A DNA stretch of 64,000 bases from Adiantum capillus-veneris (lineage: Eukaryota > Streptophyta > Polypodiopsida > Polypodiales > Pteridaceae): the NCBI GenBank assembly GCA_014529385.2, contig CM043950.1, forward strand, positions 155,965,545 through 156,029,544. Direction: 5' to 3'. Made by a program: the position numbers and the translations under genes. Of this stretch, positions 34,601 to 43,860 are shown one piece after another. Within the stretch, counting starts at the first letter, position 1; each line of letters starts with the position of its first letter. The notes beneath the pieces were generated by a model that was given only the letters and a program-made list of their open reading frames with translations, had not been told where the DNA came from and made no database searches.

Positions 34601-34766
34601 CTCCCTCTCGTATGTATTCTTTTAAGAACGGTCTCCTAAGAGTAGAGTAGATAGTTTTCTCTTCTACTCTTAAGGTTCTATACCAATCTCCAGCCTTTCC
34701 GCTTAGGGTCAAACTCAAAGCCTTACACTTATGTAGCTCATTGTGCTCTTCCAAGGAGTCGCACAC
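31572..34766 (-). CDS. Element D capsid, four zinc knuckles and first retropepsin-like domain
   Basis: The longest open frame in the window (1064 codons). The ATG at 34766 is a frame entry point rather than a real start, because capsid sequence continues from the upstream frame across a TG-repeat indel. Residues 1-140 are capsid (S-L-T-L-S-G-K-A-G-D-W-Y-R-T-L...D-F-I-S-R-L). Knuckles start near residues 210 (C-S-I-C-L-D-P-H-T-T-S-E-C), 233 (C-N-A-C-G-R-Y-G-H-Q-A-K-D-C), 386 (C-Y-E-C-G-G-P-H-R-V-A-E-C) and 424 (C-N-R-C-G-I-D-H-L-I-A-Q-C). Three have CX2CX3HX4C, one residue shorter than canonical. A basic charged stretch lies at 490-620. Residues 785-905 are retropepsin-like with L-D-G-G-A-G (811-816) and I-L-G-R-P-F (885-890). 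The Thr/Ser of the active-site triad is Gly, so activity is uncertain. Confidence 0.88.
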   Translation of the reverse strand: MCDSLEEHNELHKCKALSLTLSGKAGDWYRTLRVEEKTIYSTLRRPFLKEYIREGVLWGVASQLQKAQREEGESVRDFISRLKNLNSRCNPNERFNNNQLLDRFIRGLRHESVYNGLVIRGITTWEAVTMNAIQLEDNLMIVGERVSAEPKSSSSQASGHEPMKIKPIVKEQTISEMTLTDLTKAIQESLRGNRAPQNTHMYPRREQQWCSICLDPHTTSECPTFRVKFNGTCNACGRYGHQAKDCLMFKRIMENRPPIAWADSPRVPALMPTPPMEQQLPLQHMVPRTQNVVQTTPLPPPVLGPQPPHPRVTPMNQIGCESSSTYVDCEEDIDSSITYGVDMLEECPMYYMEDHWGQIKPIYQATALAARGQNINSFARRPPLQCYECGGPHRVAECPIRMQKNAALMQTSQGSALAMPILTCNRCGIDHLIAQCPNNPNAPKITPLNIIEIVDGTPPTINIAPVNALTRSMLQKQNYILEERDAASIGRARKKKTRRKKSLNASSSKPSSKTNIGTGEDPVYMNDPEDDSDSIETTETKTVTTKEKASEEDHERELRRTPKEYSKLNYPVANPQDKPRETKNEDCKRKIGTYPNPTVEIERVQQLRGLVEETQQTLEPEPKHIQMSDTLFPTQVQPHKNYRPLAIPSIIREESEGSTSESGHTPFLLERMFGEGMPDPFEEVEIPSSPFSCQGPTSHKMPLNVAKLMDFMSSEVRTTIMSKLYKDPELVSALRAFLNGDLQAGLPQFAHMNKPDSVMNDEEHLAPPSDLAGHESVIEVPVNKLGQYFEGDESNATLPITTKGLTIKGFLDGGAGVSKVTKSCWESMGRPHLEATSVVVKMANGSIVTPIGMLKDLRIKVLGHKVRQTFIVMDFSKHPMSFEMILGRPFMREAKMVHDWSKNHVYLQFQDSVIRVDLLSGRTHPLGNKFIIDNRSDTTIHSDPLQYGYTCNEDTDIGENSPYMDILPGMAESDNVDWVHLAATIDTWGARGTTWVTPDGEEIPHIAPVNMLGVAHVTSDDKKEAHLLRVKPMIPQRLQANTHQKRNLREKWIQNLRKHRVSQV

Positions 34767-36505
34767 ATGTTCAAGACTTCCATATGCTTTCTAGCATCTC
34801 CGTCTCCACTGAATTTCTGTGTGAGCTTAGCTACTTGAACTGCCTTGCTCCTAGGCTCTCTATCAGGTGCACTACGCATGTTTTCCGCAATAGAGCGACC
34901 GATAGTTTGAGCAAATGCTGCCAAATCTCCTATTTGAGCAGGTATAATGGGTGTATGTGCTCCTGGAACCACATGTGAGATGGGAGTTGGCCTTGGCCTT
35001 GGCATAAGCGTGGCTCTTGGGTCCGAAATTTCATATGGTGGTGTACCAGACGGTGGTCCAAAGTTTACAGGCGTGGCCCTAGGCATAGGGGGTGCCTGAT
35101 ATGGCATGTTATTATTAAATGGCATGGCTCCACTTGTATAAGAGCTTGGATAATTCCATTGTGGATTGTAAGCTCTTGGAATAATCGAAGGTGTAGGAGC
35201 TACATGAGGCTGAGGTACGACAGGTGCACATGATTGATACATACATGTAGGTATAGTTGGGGGCACTGTGCTACTAGGAATCGGCGCAGTATTAACAAAT
35301 GAACTCCATGGTGTACTTCTTGTCATGCTCACCATTGGGATATGCATGGTAGCCGTAGTGTCATTAAGAGAAAGATGAGCTAGATCTGGGAAGGTAAAGT
35401 TGCCACTTGTGGGCTCAGATTGTACTGAGGCTCCTGGCGAAACAACATATGGAGGATCAATGGGGCTCCCTGAGGGAGTCTCCATTTGTGACAGGGTTGG
35501 TTGGTTGGCCTTTCCCGTATCCAAGAATCTCATTAGGCCTGTTGAAGGCATGTTGATCTCTGTGTTCTCTCTTTCTAACTCGACAATCCTATGGAGGACA
35601 TCACAGACTTTCTGTTGTTGCTCATCTATGCTAGTAGCACCCGATGTGGATTGTAGAACATCTAACCAACCCACATGATAGATGTGTCCTGTGTACCGAT
35701 CAGTTAAAGCTTCTGCTTGTAGGTCATACTCCCAATTTTCGTTTAGGAATATCCCATCTAGGCCTGGCGTGCTGGAGGTTTCCCTTGAAGTGGAAGCATT
35801 ATTGCTCCCCATAGCTTGCCCCTCCGTGACTGCTACCTTGGGAGCACTCGGTTGCTTGGCTGGCATGATTGTTGTCATAGGAGCCTTTGCTTTCAGGGCT
35901 CGAATTTGTTCTAGCCCTCGTAGGTTCTCAATTTCCCTCTCCCTTGTTGCTTGCATATAGCGTTCGATCTCTTGCACTTCGGCAAGACTCCTACCATCGG
36001 GTAGTAAAACCTCAGAGGGAGCTAGTCCTAAAGGATCAGGAGGTGCAGTGGATGGAACATTCACATGCACACTCTCAAGAAGCATAGGGTCCATTTTAGG
36101 CATGAATGACGAATTTACTTCCCCACGCCCTTCATTTATTTCATTAACCGCATGTTCGGAGCGAGTAGCTCTACTAAGGGTCTCTTTTAAGCGGCTAAAC
36201 ACGCTGGACCCGGGCCTTCGGCCCATGGCATGCATATCTTGACTTGAACTATCAGGGTTTGGTGTAGGATACCCCTCCATGACTTCGTAGTCAGAGGAAG
36301 AATCACTAGACGCGATATGAGGATCTTGGGTCGCGCTACCTTGAGTCCCGGCCGAAGGTCCAGAACCTAGGGTGGAGGAATAATGGGTGCCCGCGTAAAT
36401 GGAGGCACTACCAATATGCTCGTGCTCTAACACTCGTCCAGAGAGTAGGTTCATATGACTTGGATCCCCTAGAAGTGTCAGTGAGGGCCCGTGAAGGCTG
36501 CTCAC
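34715..36505 (-). pseudogene. Element D gag, long Pro/Ser-rich N-terminus
   Basis: A 596-codon frame beginning about 1 kb inside the primer-binding site. It is rich in Ser, Pro, Thr and Met, with a charged helix near residues 170-205 (A-E-V-Q-E-I-E-R-Y-M-Q-A-T-R-E-R-E-I-E-N-L). It ends in the start of the capsid (F-S-G-D-G-D-A-R-K-H-M-E-V-L-N-M-C), then loses frame at TGTGTGCG near 34768, where the correct continuation is in 34766-31572. Such a long gag N-terminal extension is seen in some OTA-type elements. A frame break inside capsid is probably an indel, not a programmed site. Confidence 0.75.
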
Positions 36506-37539
36506 CTAGTAATTTTGGGTGTTTTGCAACCCAAGTCTTTTCTTATTTTTTGATTTTTTGGTCCTTTTTTTCTGACCCAGCTATAGAATAGAACGTATGA
36601 TAGCTCAAAACGAGCGTCTCGGTCAGAGGGACGTGCCGTGCTTTACAGCCCTCCGTTTGGTCACTTTATGCCCTCGGAATCCCTAAAACCGTCAATTTCT
36701 AGTAGGGAACTAGGCCCGAATTAGAAAGTCTAAGGGTGCAAGTGGGAAGAGAAGGGAGGAGAGTGGAGGACTTGCCCCACATGCTCTCATTCCCTCTTGA
36801 GGGGGTAGGGTATATATATAAGAGTGAGTCAAGTATATATCATAGGACTGAGGATTGAGGCCTGGGCCTGGGCTTGGGCTTGGGCTTGGGCTTGGGGGAA
36901 TGATCCCGATCCCGATCAAAATTTTAGTGTAGCCCCCCAGTCACTCACGCTTAAATATTTTCGATTTTTTTTTTTTTTTTTTTTTTTTTTTTGGGCGATG
37001 ACCGCGCGCGGTTTAGGTGACCCTTTCTTGGCCACACACACTGTCACCTACCTAACCTCCTAGTCAACAACTCACAGACAGCTCACTACCTTATCTACTT
37101 CCTAACAGTGCTGCTAACCACTAACTAACCTACTAACTAATCTATTAACCACTCTCCTAACTGCTTGCTGACAGTGAGCTAATTGTCCACCTACTTCCTC
37201 TCTCACTACCTTACTGTGCAAAGACTGTGTGCAGGCAAACCTTGACAGAAAACTGTGTACAGACTGTGTGCAAGCAGAAATTGCTAACTGCCTTCCTACT
37301 TATTCATTCACTGCAAACAAGCTAACGACTACTAATTGTGCAAAGACTGTGTGCAAACAGAAAACACAACATTACGCAGAAATCAAATAACTTGCAGACA
37401 ATACAGAAATTAACAACTTGCAGAAAAACAACTCATTCCTCTTCCTCTTCCTCTTCCTCTTCCTCTTCCTCTTCTTTCCTACTATAAACAACTCATAGGG
37501 GAAGCACAAAGTGCCTCTTGGGCTTAGTGCAGGGCAATT
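36506..37539 (-). other. Untranslated leader of element D
   Basis: No open frame with recognisable content. It contains a GGGCTT-type hexamer run (about 36863-36897), a 27-nt T run (36966-36992), a CCTCTT hexamer run (37436-37474) and three copies of a block around ACTGTGTGCA (near 37220, 37260, 37345). Confidence 0.65.
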
Positions 37540-37556
37540 CCCCGACAGCGGCGCCA
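37540..37556 (-). promoter_or_regulatory. Primer-binding site (tRNA-Asp type), element D
   Basis: The minus strand reads TGGCGCCGCTGTCGGGG, four bases inside the 5' LTR. It differs at two positions from the tRNA-Asp site TGGCGCCGTTGCCGGGG seen in element C. Confidence 0.75.
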
Positions 37557-37560
37557 AAAA

Positions 37561-37825
37561 TGTGCGCTTCTTGCCGCACTGTCGAAGCAAGGGACTTGCC
37601 GATACACCGTGTGCGAGCCACAAATGGCTCCAAGCACACAACAAGACTAATTTAGCAAGCTCAAAAGAGGGCAATGGTGTGTCACTCACCGCTCTATGCT
37701 CCTGCCGTGGAGGATTCCTCGCCACGATGAAGAAGAAGCTGCAGTCGTGCCGCGCTCAACCGCTTCGCCGCCGTCATGCCTTCGTAATGCTCGATCGCGC
37801 ACACGCTCTCCCTCTCTCTCTCTCA

Positions 37826-37858
<33 letters not shown>

Positions 37859-38161
37859 GAGGAGGTGAAGAAGAAGAAGATGGAGATGGAGATGGAGCAA
37901 GAGCACTCTTCTATTGCACAAATGAGAGAATGAGTGAATTTTAGGTTTAGTTGGCTTTTATATGAGCTCACCCCATTCACACTTGGGCGCCCATGCTTAG
38001 CCAACTAATCCCTTGAATGTCCCAGTTAGAGTGCGCCTCTCATCGGCGATCACTCTTACCCTTTTCCTATTGGTCCGACAAGCCCGGTACCTGACTCTAC
38101 CAAATACATAATACACGTCCGTCGTAGGTGATGGGGTGTCCGTGAGCCATGAGGGTTAACA
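37561..38161 (-). repeat. 5' LTR of element D
   Basis: Same ends as 24239-24827. A TATAAAAG box on the minus strand lies at 37955-37962 (GCTCATATAAAAGCC) and is conserved in the other LTR. The CA tract is longer here. Confidence 0.93.
37955..37962 (-). promoter_or_regulatory. Candidate TATA box in LTR D
   Basis: TATAAAAG on the minus strand, a close match to the plant TATA consensus, in the upstream half of the LTR. A promoter function is inferred. Confidence 0.55.
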
Positions 38162-38400
38162 AGATCACACCAGGCAAAAGAACAATGTGGGTTCCAAAAT
38201 CTGCGATTGAGGCTCAACAACAAGAAAGATACACAACTCCTTTACAGCCTCTTAACAACAAAAAGAAAGCAACAGTAAATGCGGAGGTCACAGTTTTGAA
38301 GAACACTATCTGGAAGAAGAAGACTTCATCAACCATTGCTTCAACATCAATACCTGTCTCATCAAGCGACCACAATTTGCTATCAAGGAATGAAGAGTAG
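38162..38400 (+). pseudogene. Element C W-I-P repeat domain, part after the D insertion
   Basis: After the second AGATC the frame continues in phase with 23564-24238. It contains M-W-V-P-K-S-A-I-E-A-Q, another partial repeat unit, a Lys-rich stretch and a Ser-rich end, stopping at a TAG at 38398-38400. The preserved frame across the insertion confirms that D entered an open frame of C. Confidence 0.7.
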
Positions 38401-39744
38401 ATATATGCCAATGTATTGGACAACATGGCATCTCAAACAGAAACTAACGAGAAAGGCCTAAACATCAAAAGCATATGGAATTGGATTTCAGGCCGCGATC
38501 AGGTAAGTCCAAGTCGCCATTAAACTTACATGGCATAAGAGTCTAGAGTCGGGCAGCTAAGCCACTAAATGAGCAAAGTGTCAGACCCAAGCTTCAAGTT
38601 AATATTTTATGTGGTCTATGAGTCTAGCTAATAGGTATAAGCTCAAGCTGGAGAGTTGAGCATACATAAAGTCATGTCGCTCATGCTGGAAGAGGTGAGC
38701 ATAAGAGTCAAAGTCCATATAATATATAAGGTGGAGAAGGCGGAGTAGTCCAAAACAAAAACACTCACGCACTTGACACAGTGAGGAAGAGTGAAGAAAC
38801 CTCGACAGCAAAAACCCTTCTTGTGAGTAGTGAAAGCTTTTGAAGCACTCTTGCTATATGTTTTGCTAGCTACACTAACTCCATGAAGAACCCATCAATA
38901 CTCTTCTCTCGCACCGCATCTTGTTTAACATGCATAACTTTGTGCAAGCATATAGATGTCCCATCATTGGACATATGCATTAGGCACTCTTTTTTATTCC
39001 ACCAATGCACTTACACAACCAAATGACGATGACCAAGCGGAAACAAGTTTTATGAGCCTTTGCTCAACAACAATGACTTTGACTTCAAGCTACTAACACT
39101 TATCCATGTATATCAAGCCCATACTAGTAGTCATATAGCCATATGTACTTTAACTCAGCATAGCTCTATAACATCAGAACCTAAGTACATATAGCCTCGC
39201 ATTTAATTATGACTAAAGACATTTTTTTCCACTGAGTTTTTCCCTTTAGTCTTATCCAGGTATCCAAGACCTTCATTTTGTATATACGCTACATTTTACT
39301 TTTACTCTTTTATTTTTTTATAACAACAAAAACAAGAAGAACCACGATATCCCCACACTACTAATTGCAAATCTACTGACAAGTCAAAAGGGAGAGGCCA
39401 AAAAACAGCTTGACAAAGCTTCAAGTCAACTCACAGGTACGACTCTGACAGATAACAACCACAGGAAAAGCAAACTAGAGCTACAATGACAACGACCTAC
39501 TGCACCAACAAGTCGATACAACCTCATGCAATTCAAGATACAACAACCAATCGGAGGGGGAGATTTCCAGGCTTCAGATACACTACAGGTACAACTTCAA
39601 GGCAGCTTTAATATCACGCAAAGCAACCAACTACAGAAGAGGCTGCCACAACAACTTCAACCAACACCAAGACATCAAGAACTCGTCAAGGCCAGCAAAG
39701 ACATAGGGTCTTGTCGGGGACGACAAGAATTCGGAGGGGGAGAG
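38401..39744 (+). other. 3' untranslated region and polypurine tracts of element C
   Basis: About 1.3 kb, A-rich, no recognised protein. TCGGAGGGGGAGA occurs twice, at 39551-39563 and at 39731-39744, where it abuts the 3' LTR as the polypurine tract. Confidence 0.7.
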
Positions 39745-40818
39745 TGTTGGAAGGACGCCCTTTCAACAACGTTTCCATAAAGATTCCATTAAAGATTCCT
39801 CAAAGATTCTATAAAGATTCCACATGAAGATGGTGATAAAGTAATGAAGATGAAGATGGATGCCGCAACATGAAGATACGAGTTCATGGACGTCATCGAA
39901 TATCCCGTTATTATTATTTTGAGCCATTACGGCCACTTTTGTAATGTTTACGGGAACCTCATATTTTAAATCGGCACTTGTATTTTGGCCGCAGATGCTT
40001 GTATAATGAGTAAAGCCAACTTAGTTTCTTGTAATTAAGCTCTGTAGAAGCCTAGGGACAATTCAGGTCATTTGGACGGACATTAGGTTTGAAGGCTTTG
40101 TATATAATCTAAAACCTAAGGCTTTGTAAAAAAAACACATTACGTTATCTCAATTAATATACAGTCGTGGGTTCTGCAGCACACAGTAGTGAGTTTCACG
40201 CACACACATCGTCGCGCACACTAATCACATTGCAGATATGAGAGTAGGAGCGTGTTAGCATCGAGGTGCTCTCCGCGTCGACCCAAGCAATGCAAGCCGA
40301 GGACCACATCGCGAGCCCGCCTGCAACGAGCTATATTTGGTCGTAAGTACCTCAAACGACATCCATTCTGAATGATCAAGTAGTCGTTAGAATCAGGGCG
40401 AGAAGCTCTTCATGTTGATGTCTTTCTAGATCAGTTCCGGACACTTTGGAAATTGTTGTTCTGAGTCTATCGCGACAGCGATTAGAGGTCTACAGTTATG
40501 ATTTTCAGGATTTAGGTATTTGGCCATATAGGATATATATCCTTGTGAGTCTTACCCTCCGATTTCGATTCATTCTGATATGATTTGAGACTGTTTCGAG
40601 CTTGTAGTGTTTCGTAGCATGTGTTGTCTGTTTCTTTGCTTTATGGTAGTGTTGTGGTAGGATTAGTGACTGTAGAGTGTTGTTCGTGTCTAGCTCAGGG
40701 TTGACAACCCAGAGATTGCCTCCATGCCCTAGTCGGGTCAGCTACGTCCTCGGATTGACAGTTTGTTGGTCTGTGTTCTCGCTGTGCTCCATCGTCCGTC
40801 GCGGCGTACCCGCTAACA
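39745..40818 (+). repeat. 3' LTR of element C
   Basis: Same ends as the 5' LTR, with about 12 substitutions and one single-base insertion by eye. It is preceded by the polypurine tract and followed by TSD GTGTC (40819-40823). Confidence 0.95.
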
Positions 40819-40823
40819 GTGTC

Positions 40824-42979
40824 CTACGAAAGCTTTGCAGTCTATTACTCCATATGAAGCATGGCATGATAGAAAGCCTTCTATTGAGCACATGCGTGTT
40901 TTTGGATGTTTGGCATATGCTTTGGTGCCACAAGTGCAGCGCAAAAAACTGGATGATAAGACTCTCAAATGTATTTTTGTTGGTTATAGTGCTGAAAGCA
41001 AAGGTTACAGGTTGTATCATCCACAAACAAAACGTATTCTGGTTTCTCGGGATGTAGTGTTTGTGGAAGATTCTGTTCAGCCCTTGCTATCATGTACTAG
41101 AGAAAGTAATGTAAGCTCATAGGACATTTATGACACTTTGTTGCCTCTTTTCAGTGGTGGAAATACGAATGTAAGTTCCAATGAGGCAAATGTACAGCCT
41201 ATGGGGGTTTCTGAAAATGTTTTAGATCATCCTATTACTGATGCAGATGTACATGATGTACTTGATGAGGAAAGGGTTGAAAATGAGCAGGCTAGAGGTA
41301 TGCCAAAATGGTTGGTGCACACTTTGCGTGACAGTAAATTGGATGCACCTTTGTCTAGTCGTACTCGTTCAGGCTCTCACCATGCATCTTATGCATCAGA
41401 TTGTTATGCTTTGGCTGTGTCTAGCTTACATGATGTTGAGGAGCCTCTGACTTTTGATGAAGCACAAAATTTAGAAAGATGGATGGCTGCCATGCCATGA
41501 GAATATGATGCACTGATAGAGAATGACACATGGACTTTATGTGATTTGCCTCCTGGCAAAAAGGCCATTGGTACGAAGTGGGTTTACAAGTTGAAACGCA
41601 AGCCGGATGGTAAGATTGATCGCCATAAGGCTCGACTTGTTGCAAAGGGTTATGCACAGCAAAAAGGCATAGATTATGAAGAGACTTTTGCTCCCACTTG
41701 TCGTATGACTACTGTGCGTTTTCTATGTGCATTGGCAGCTCATTTTGGTTGGGATGTACATCAATCAGACATTGTTACTGCTTTCTTGAATGGTGACATA
41801 TTTGAGGAAGTTTATGTAACGCAGCCTCGCGGTTTTGTCATAAAAGGACAAGAGGACAAAGTGTGCAAATGTAATAAGGCTTTGTATGGGTTGAAGCAAT
41901 CTCCTCGTGCTTGGTATGAGAAAGCTGACACTCATTTGGTCAAACAAGGCTTTCGTAACAGTCCAACAGAAAGCACATTGTATGTAAAGCGTGAGGGTGA
42001 TGTACTTCTCATTGTGGTTCTTTATGTTGATGATTTGCTGATCACTGGACCAAATGAGAGACATATTGCGGAATTTAAGGCTGATTTGAATGCTACTTTC
42101 AAGATGCAAGATTTGGGGTCTGTTGCATCATTACTTGGGTATACAGTTTAAGCAGTGTGATGGTGGTATTCCCTTGTGTCAGAAAAGTTACATAGAGACA
42201 TTGCTATGTAAGTTTGGACTTGAGGATTGCAAACCTATTGCCACTTCCATGGAAACAGGTTTGAAATTGAGTCTACATGATGTTGGCGATCCTGCTGATG
42301 TCACTCTTTACCAAACTGCTAATGGCTGCCTCATTTATGTATGCAACACGAGGCCGGATATTCAGTTTGCAGTCTCACAGGTCAGCAGATTTATGCATAG
42401 CCCAGGGTCTAAGCATTGGCAGGCTGTCAAGAGAATTTTCCGCTACCTTAGTGGCACTTTACATCTTGGCTTGTTTTATCCCAAGGGGGGATCATTGCCG
42501 CCAGACTTACATGCTTTTTTGGACTCAGATTGGGCTGGCTGTTTTGACACGCGAGTGTCCACAAGTGGTTTTTGTTTCATGCTTGGCAGTTCATGTATAT
42601 CATGGTTGAGCAAGAAGCAACCTACTGTGGCCACTTCGAGTTGTGAGGCTGAGTACAGGGCAGTCTTCATAGCTACGGTTGAGTGTGTATGGCTCAGACG
42701 CCTTATGGCTGATTTGGGTGTTGGACACGACACTGCCAACACTATCTACACTGACAGTCAGAGCGCATTGGCAGTTGCGAGGAACCCAGTTTTCATGCTC
42801 GCACAAAGCACATTGAGGTGCATTACCACTATGTCAGGGAGAGGCTCTCAGCAGGAGAGATCAGCTTGGCTTATGTGCCAACACAGGACAACCTTGCAGA
42901 TCTTTTCACAAAGGCATTGTCTCGTGAGAAGCTTGAAGCTTTACGCAAAGCTTTGGGCTTACTCGTCTTTGTGGACTGA
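40824..42979 (+). pseudogene. Copia B1 polyprotein, 3' part: integrase end, RT, RNase H
   Basis: It resumes the copia frame after element C (A-L-Q-S-I-T-P-Y-E-A-W-H). The region has integrase C-terminal G-K-V-like blocks, then RT: K-A-I-G-T-K-W-V-Y-K-L-K-R, D-Y-E-E-T-F-A-P, Q-S-D-I-V-T-A-F-L-N-G, Y-G-L-K-Q-S-P-R-A-W-Y and the catalytic Y-V-D-D. RNase H follows with L-D-S-D-W-A-G, S-S-C-E-A-E-Y and Y-T-D-S-Q-S-A-L. Compared with B2 it has a TAG near 41119 (CAG in B2), a TGA near 41498, a one-base insertion near 42118 and a one-base deletion near 42790. It is therefore dead, although the catalytic residues remain. Confidence 0.93.
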
Positions 42980-43054
42980 TCATGTCCTCAGGGCATGGCA
43001 CTTCCCTTTACTCATGTGCCAGCTCTCGTTCACCGCATCACTCCAAGGGGGATT

Positions 43055-43281
43055 TGTTCCCATATACATGTGGTAGTGATGTGTGTGAACACACTAGGAC
43101 CTCCGGGGCATTTTTTCCCTCTTTAGGAGGTTTTTTTCCCCGTGCATTGTATATACGCCCATCACTCTAGGGCTATCTATCTTTCCATTGCACACTAAGT
43201 AACACACTCTCTATTGTGTGCCTTGAGCTTCCTTCGTCTTCTCCAAGCTGTGTGTGTTTCTCTGCAACCCTAATTCCAATA
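43055..43281 (+). repeat. 3' LTR of copia B1
   Basis: Preceded by the polypurine tract CCAAGGGGGATT (about 43043-43054). It ends CCAATA instead of CCAACA, followed by GGTCG, the duplicate of the sequence before the 5' LTR. Confidence 0.93.
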
Positions 43282-43286
43282 GGTCG

Positions 43287-43860
43287 AGTGGGGTGAGATT
43301 GTTTTCTCACAGAGCAGTAGAGAGAGAGAGAGAATAAAATGAAATGTTATATTAACATCTTTTAGAGGGTGCAACCACACACAAGTTGAGGTGAGTTCAA
43401 ACGGCAGTAACCCAGATGTGTGTGAAGCAAGGTAGCTTACCATTCAATTCGATAAAATGTTACATTAACATCTTCTAATGACATACACTTACCAGTCTCT
43501 CTTCTTGAAGGCAGTGAGTGTGCAAGACGAGGCGAGTGCAGCGGCAATAGTCGAGGTGTACATGAAGCAGCTCAACCAGGTAACTTTTAAAAAAAATCGA
43601 TTATATTTTTAATTCAATTCATTTATTTAATTTATTCAGTCATTTAACTTAATTGGGAGAGAGAGAGAGAGAGAGAGAGAGATAGATAGATAGATTATCG
43701 TCCACGGAGGTCAGATATGACCCATGGGACCAAAACAAAACATTACATCTGTTCTTTTGGGGTGTAAGCGTTAGATACATATCAGTTAGGGACTGAGGGT
43801 CCATCCGGGGTAAATGAAAAAGGAAAAAGGAAAGGATAAGAACAAAAACAAGACCTAGAG
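43287..43860. other. Intergenic, with GA tracts
   Basis: No gene recognised. GA tracts occur near 43318-43333 and 43657-43681. GAATAAAATGAAATGTTATATTAACATCTT, seen here in pieces, recurs in the SSR block at 46145-46260. Confidence 0.5.

Larger units (their letters stand above)
24239..38161 (-). mobile_element. Element D: large Ty3/gypsy (Athila/Tat-like) retrotransposon inserted in element C (TSD AGATC)
   Basis: LTRs at 24239-24827 (589 bp) and 37561-38161 (601 bp) are flanked by AGATC at 24234-24238 and 38162-38166. Inner ends carry a tRNA-Asp-type primer site (37540-37556) and a polypurine tract (24828-24840), fixing the coding strand as minus. Domains in order: long Pro-rich gag N-terminus, capsid, zinc knuckles, protease-like, RT, RNase H, integrase, SH3-like tail, second protease-like domain, W-I-P repeats and an extra ORF. 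RT and the linker before integrase (V-D-D-E-L-P-D...I-V-N-F-L-V-N-G) resemble Athila-type elements. At least four frame breaks show that this copy is probably inactive. Confidence 0.93.
15097..40818 (+). mobile_element. Element C: gag-protease LTR retrotransposon without RT or integrase (TSD GTGTC)
   Basis: LTRs of 1073 bp (15097-16169) and 1074 bp (39745-40818) differ at about 12 positions plus one indel by eye. GTGTC occurs at 15092-15096 and again at 40819-40823. After subtracting nested element D the element is about 11.8 kb. The primer-binding site matches tRNA-Asp, as in Athila/Tat-type gypsy elements. Coding capacity is gag with zinc knuckles, a protease-like domain, a second protease-like domain and W-I-P repeats. 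No RT, RNase H or integrase motif is visible between 16170-24238 or 38162-39744. It therefore looks non-autonomous, in the manner of TR-GAG or LARD-type elements. Confidence 0.9.
12395..43281 (+). mobile_element. Ty1/copia element B1, split by element C (TSD GGTCG)
   Basis: The 227-bp LTRs at 12395-12621 and 43055-43281 differ at four positions by eye. GGTCG immediately precedes the left LTR (12390-12394) and follows the right LTR (43282-43286). Removing the inner insertion (15097-40818 plus one GTGTC) leaves about 5.16 kb, matching the 5.17-kb uninterrupted copy B2 at 52619-57792. The domain order gag-protease-integrase-RT-RNase H is Ty1/copia. The element holds two stops and two frameshifts downstream of the nested insertion. 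Confidence 0.95.

Noticed and set aside
34715-34800. Programmed frameshift between the two D gag frames
   Set aside because: The break falls in the middle of the capsid domain at a TGTGTG run, where a programmed shift would make no functional sense. A simple indel is more likely.
36863-36897. GGGCTT hexamer run as interstitial telomeric repeat
   Set aside because: The plant telomere unit is TTTAGGG. GGGCTT differs and only about six units occur within the element D leader.
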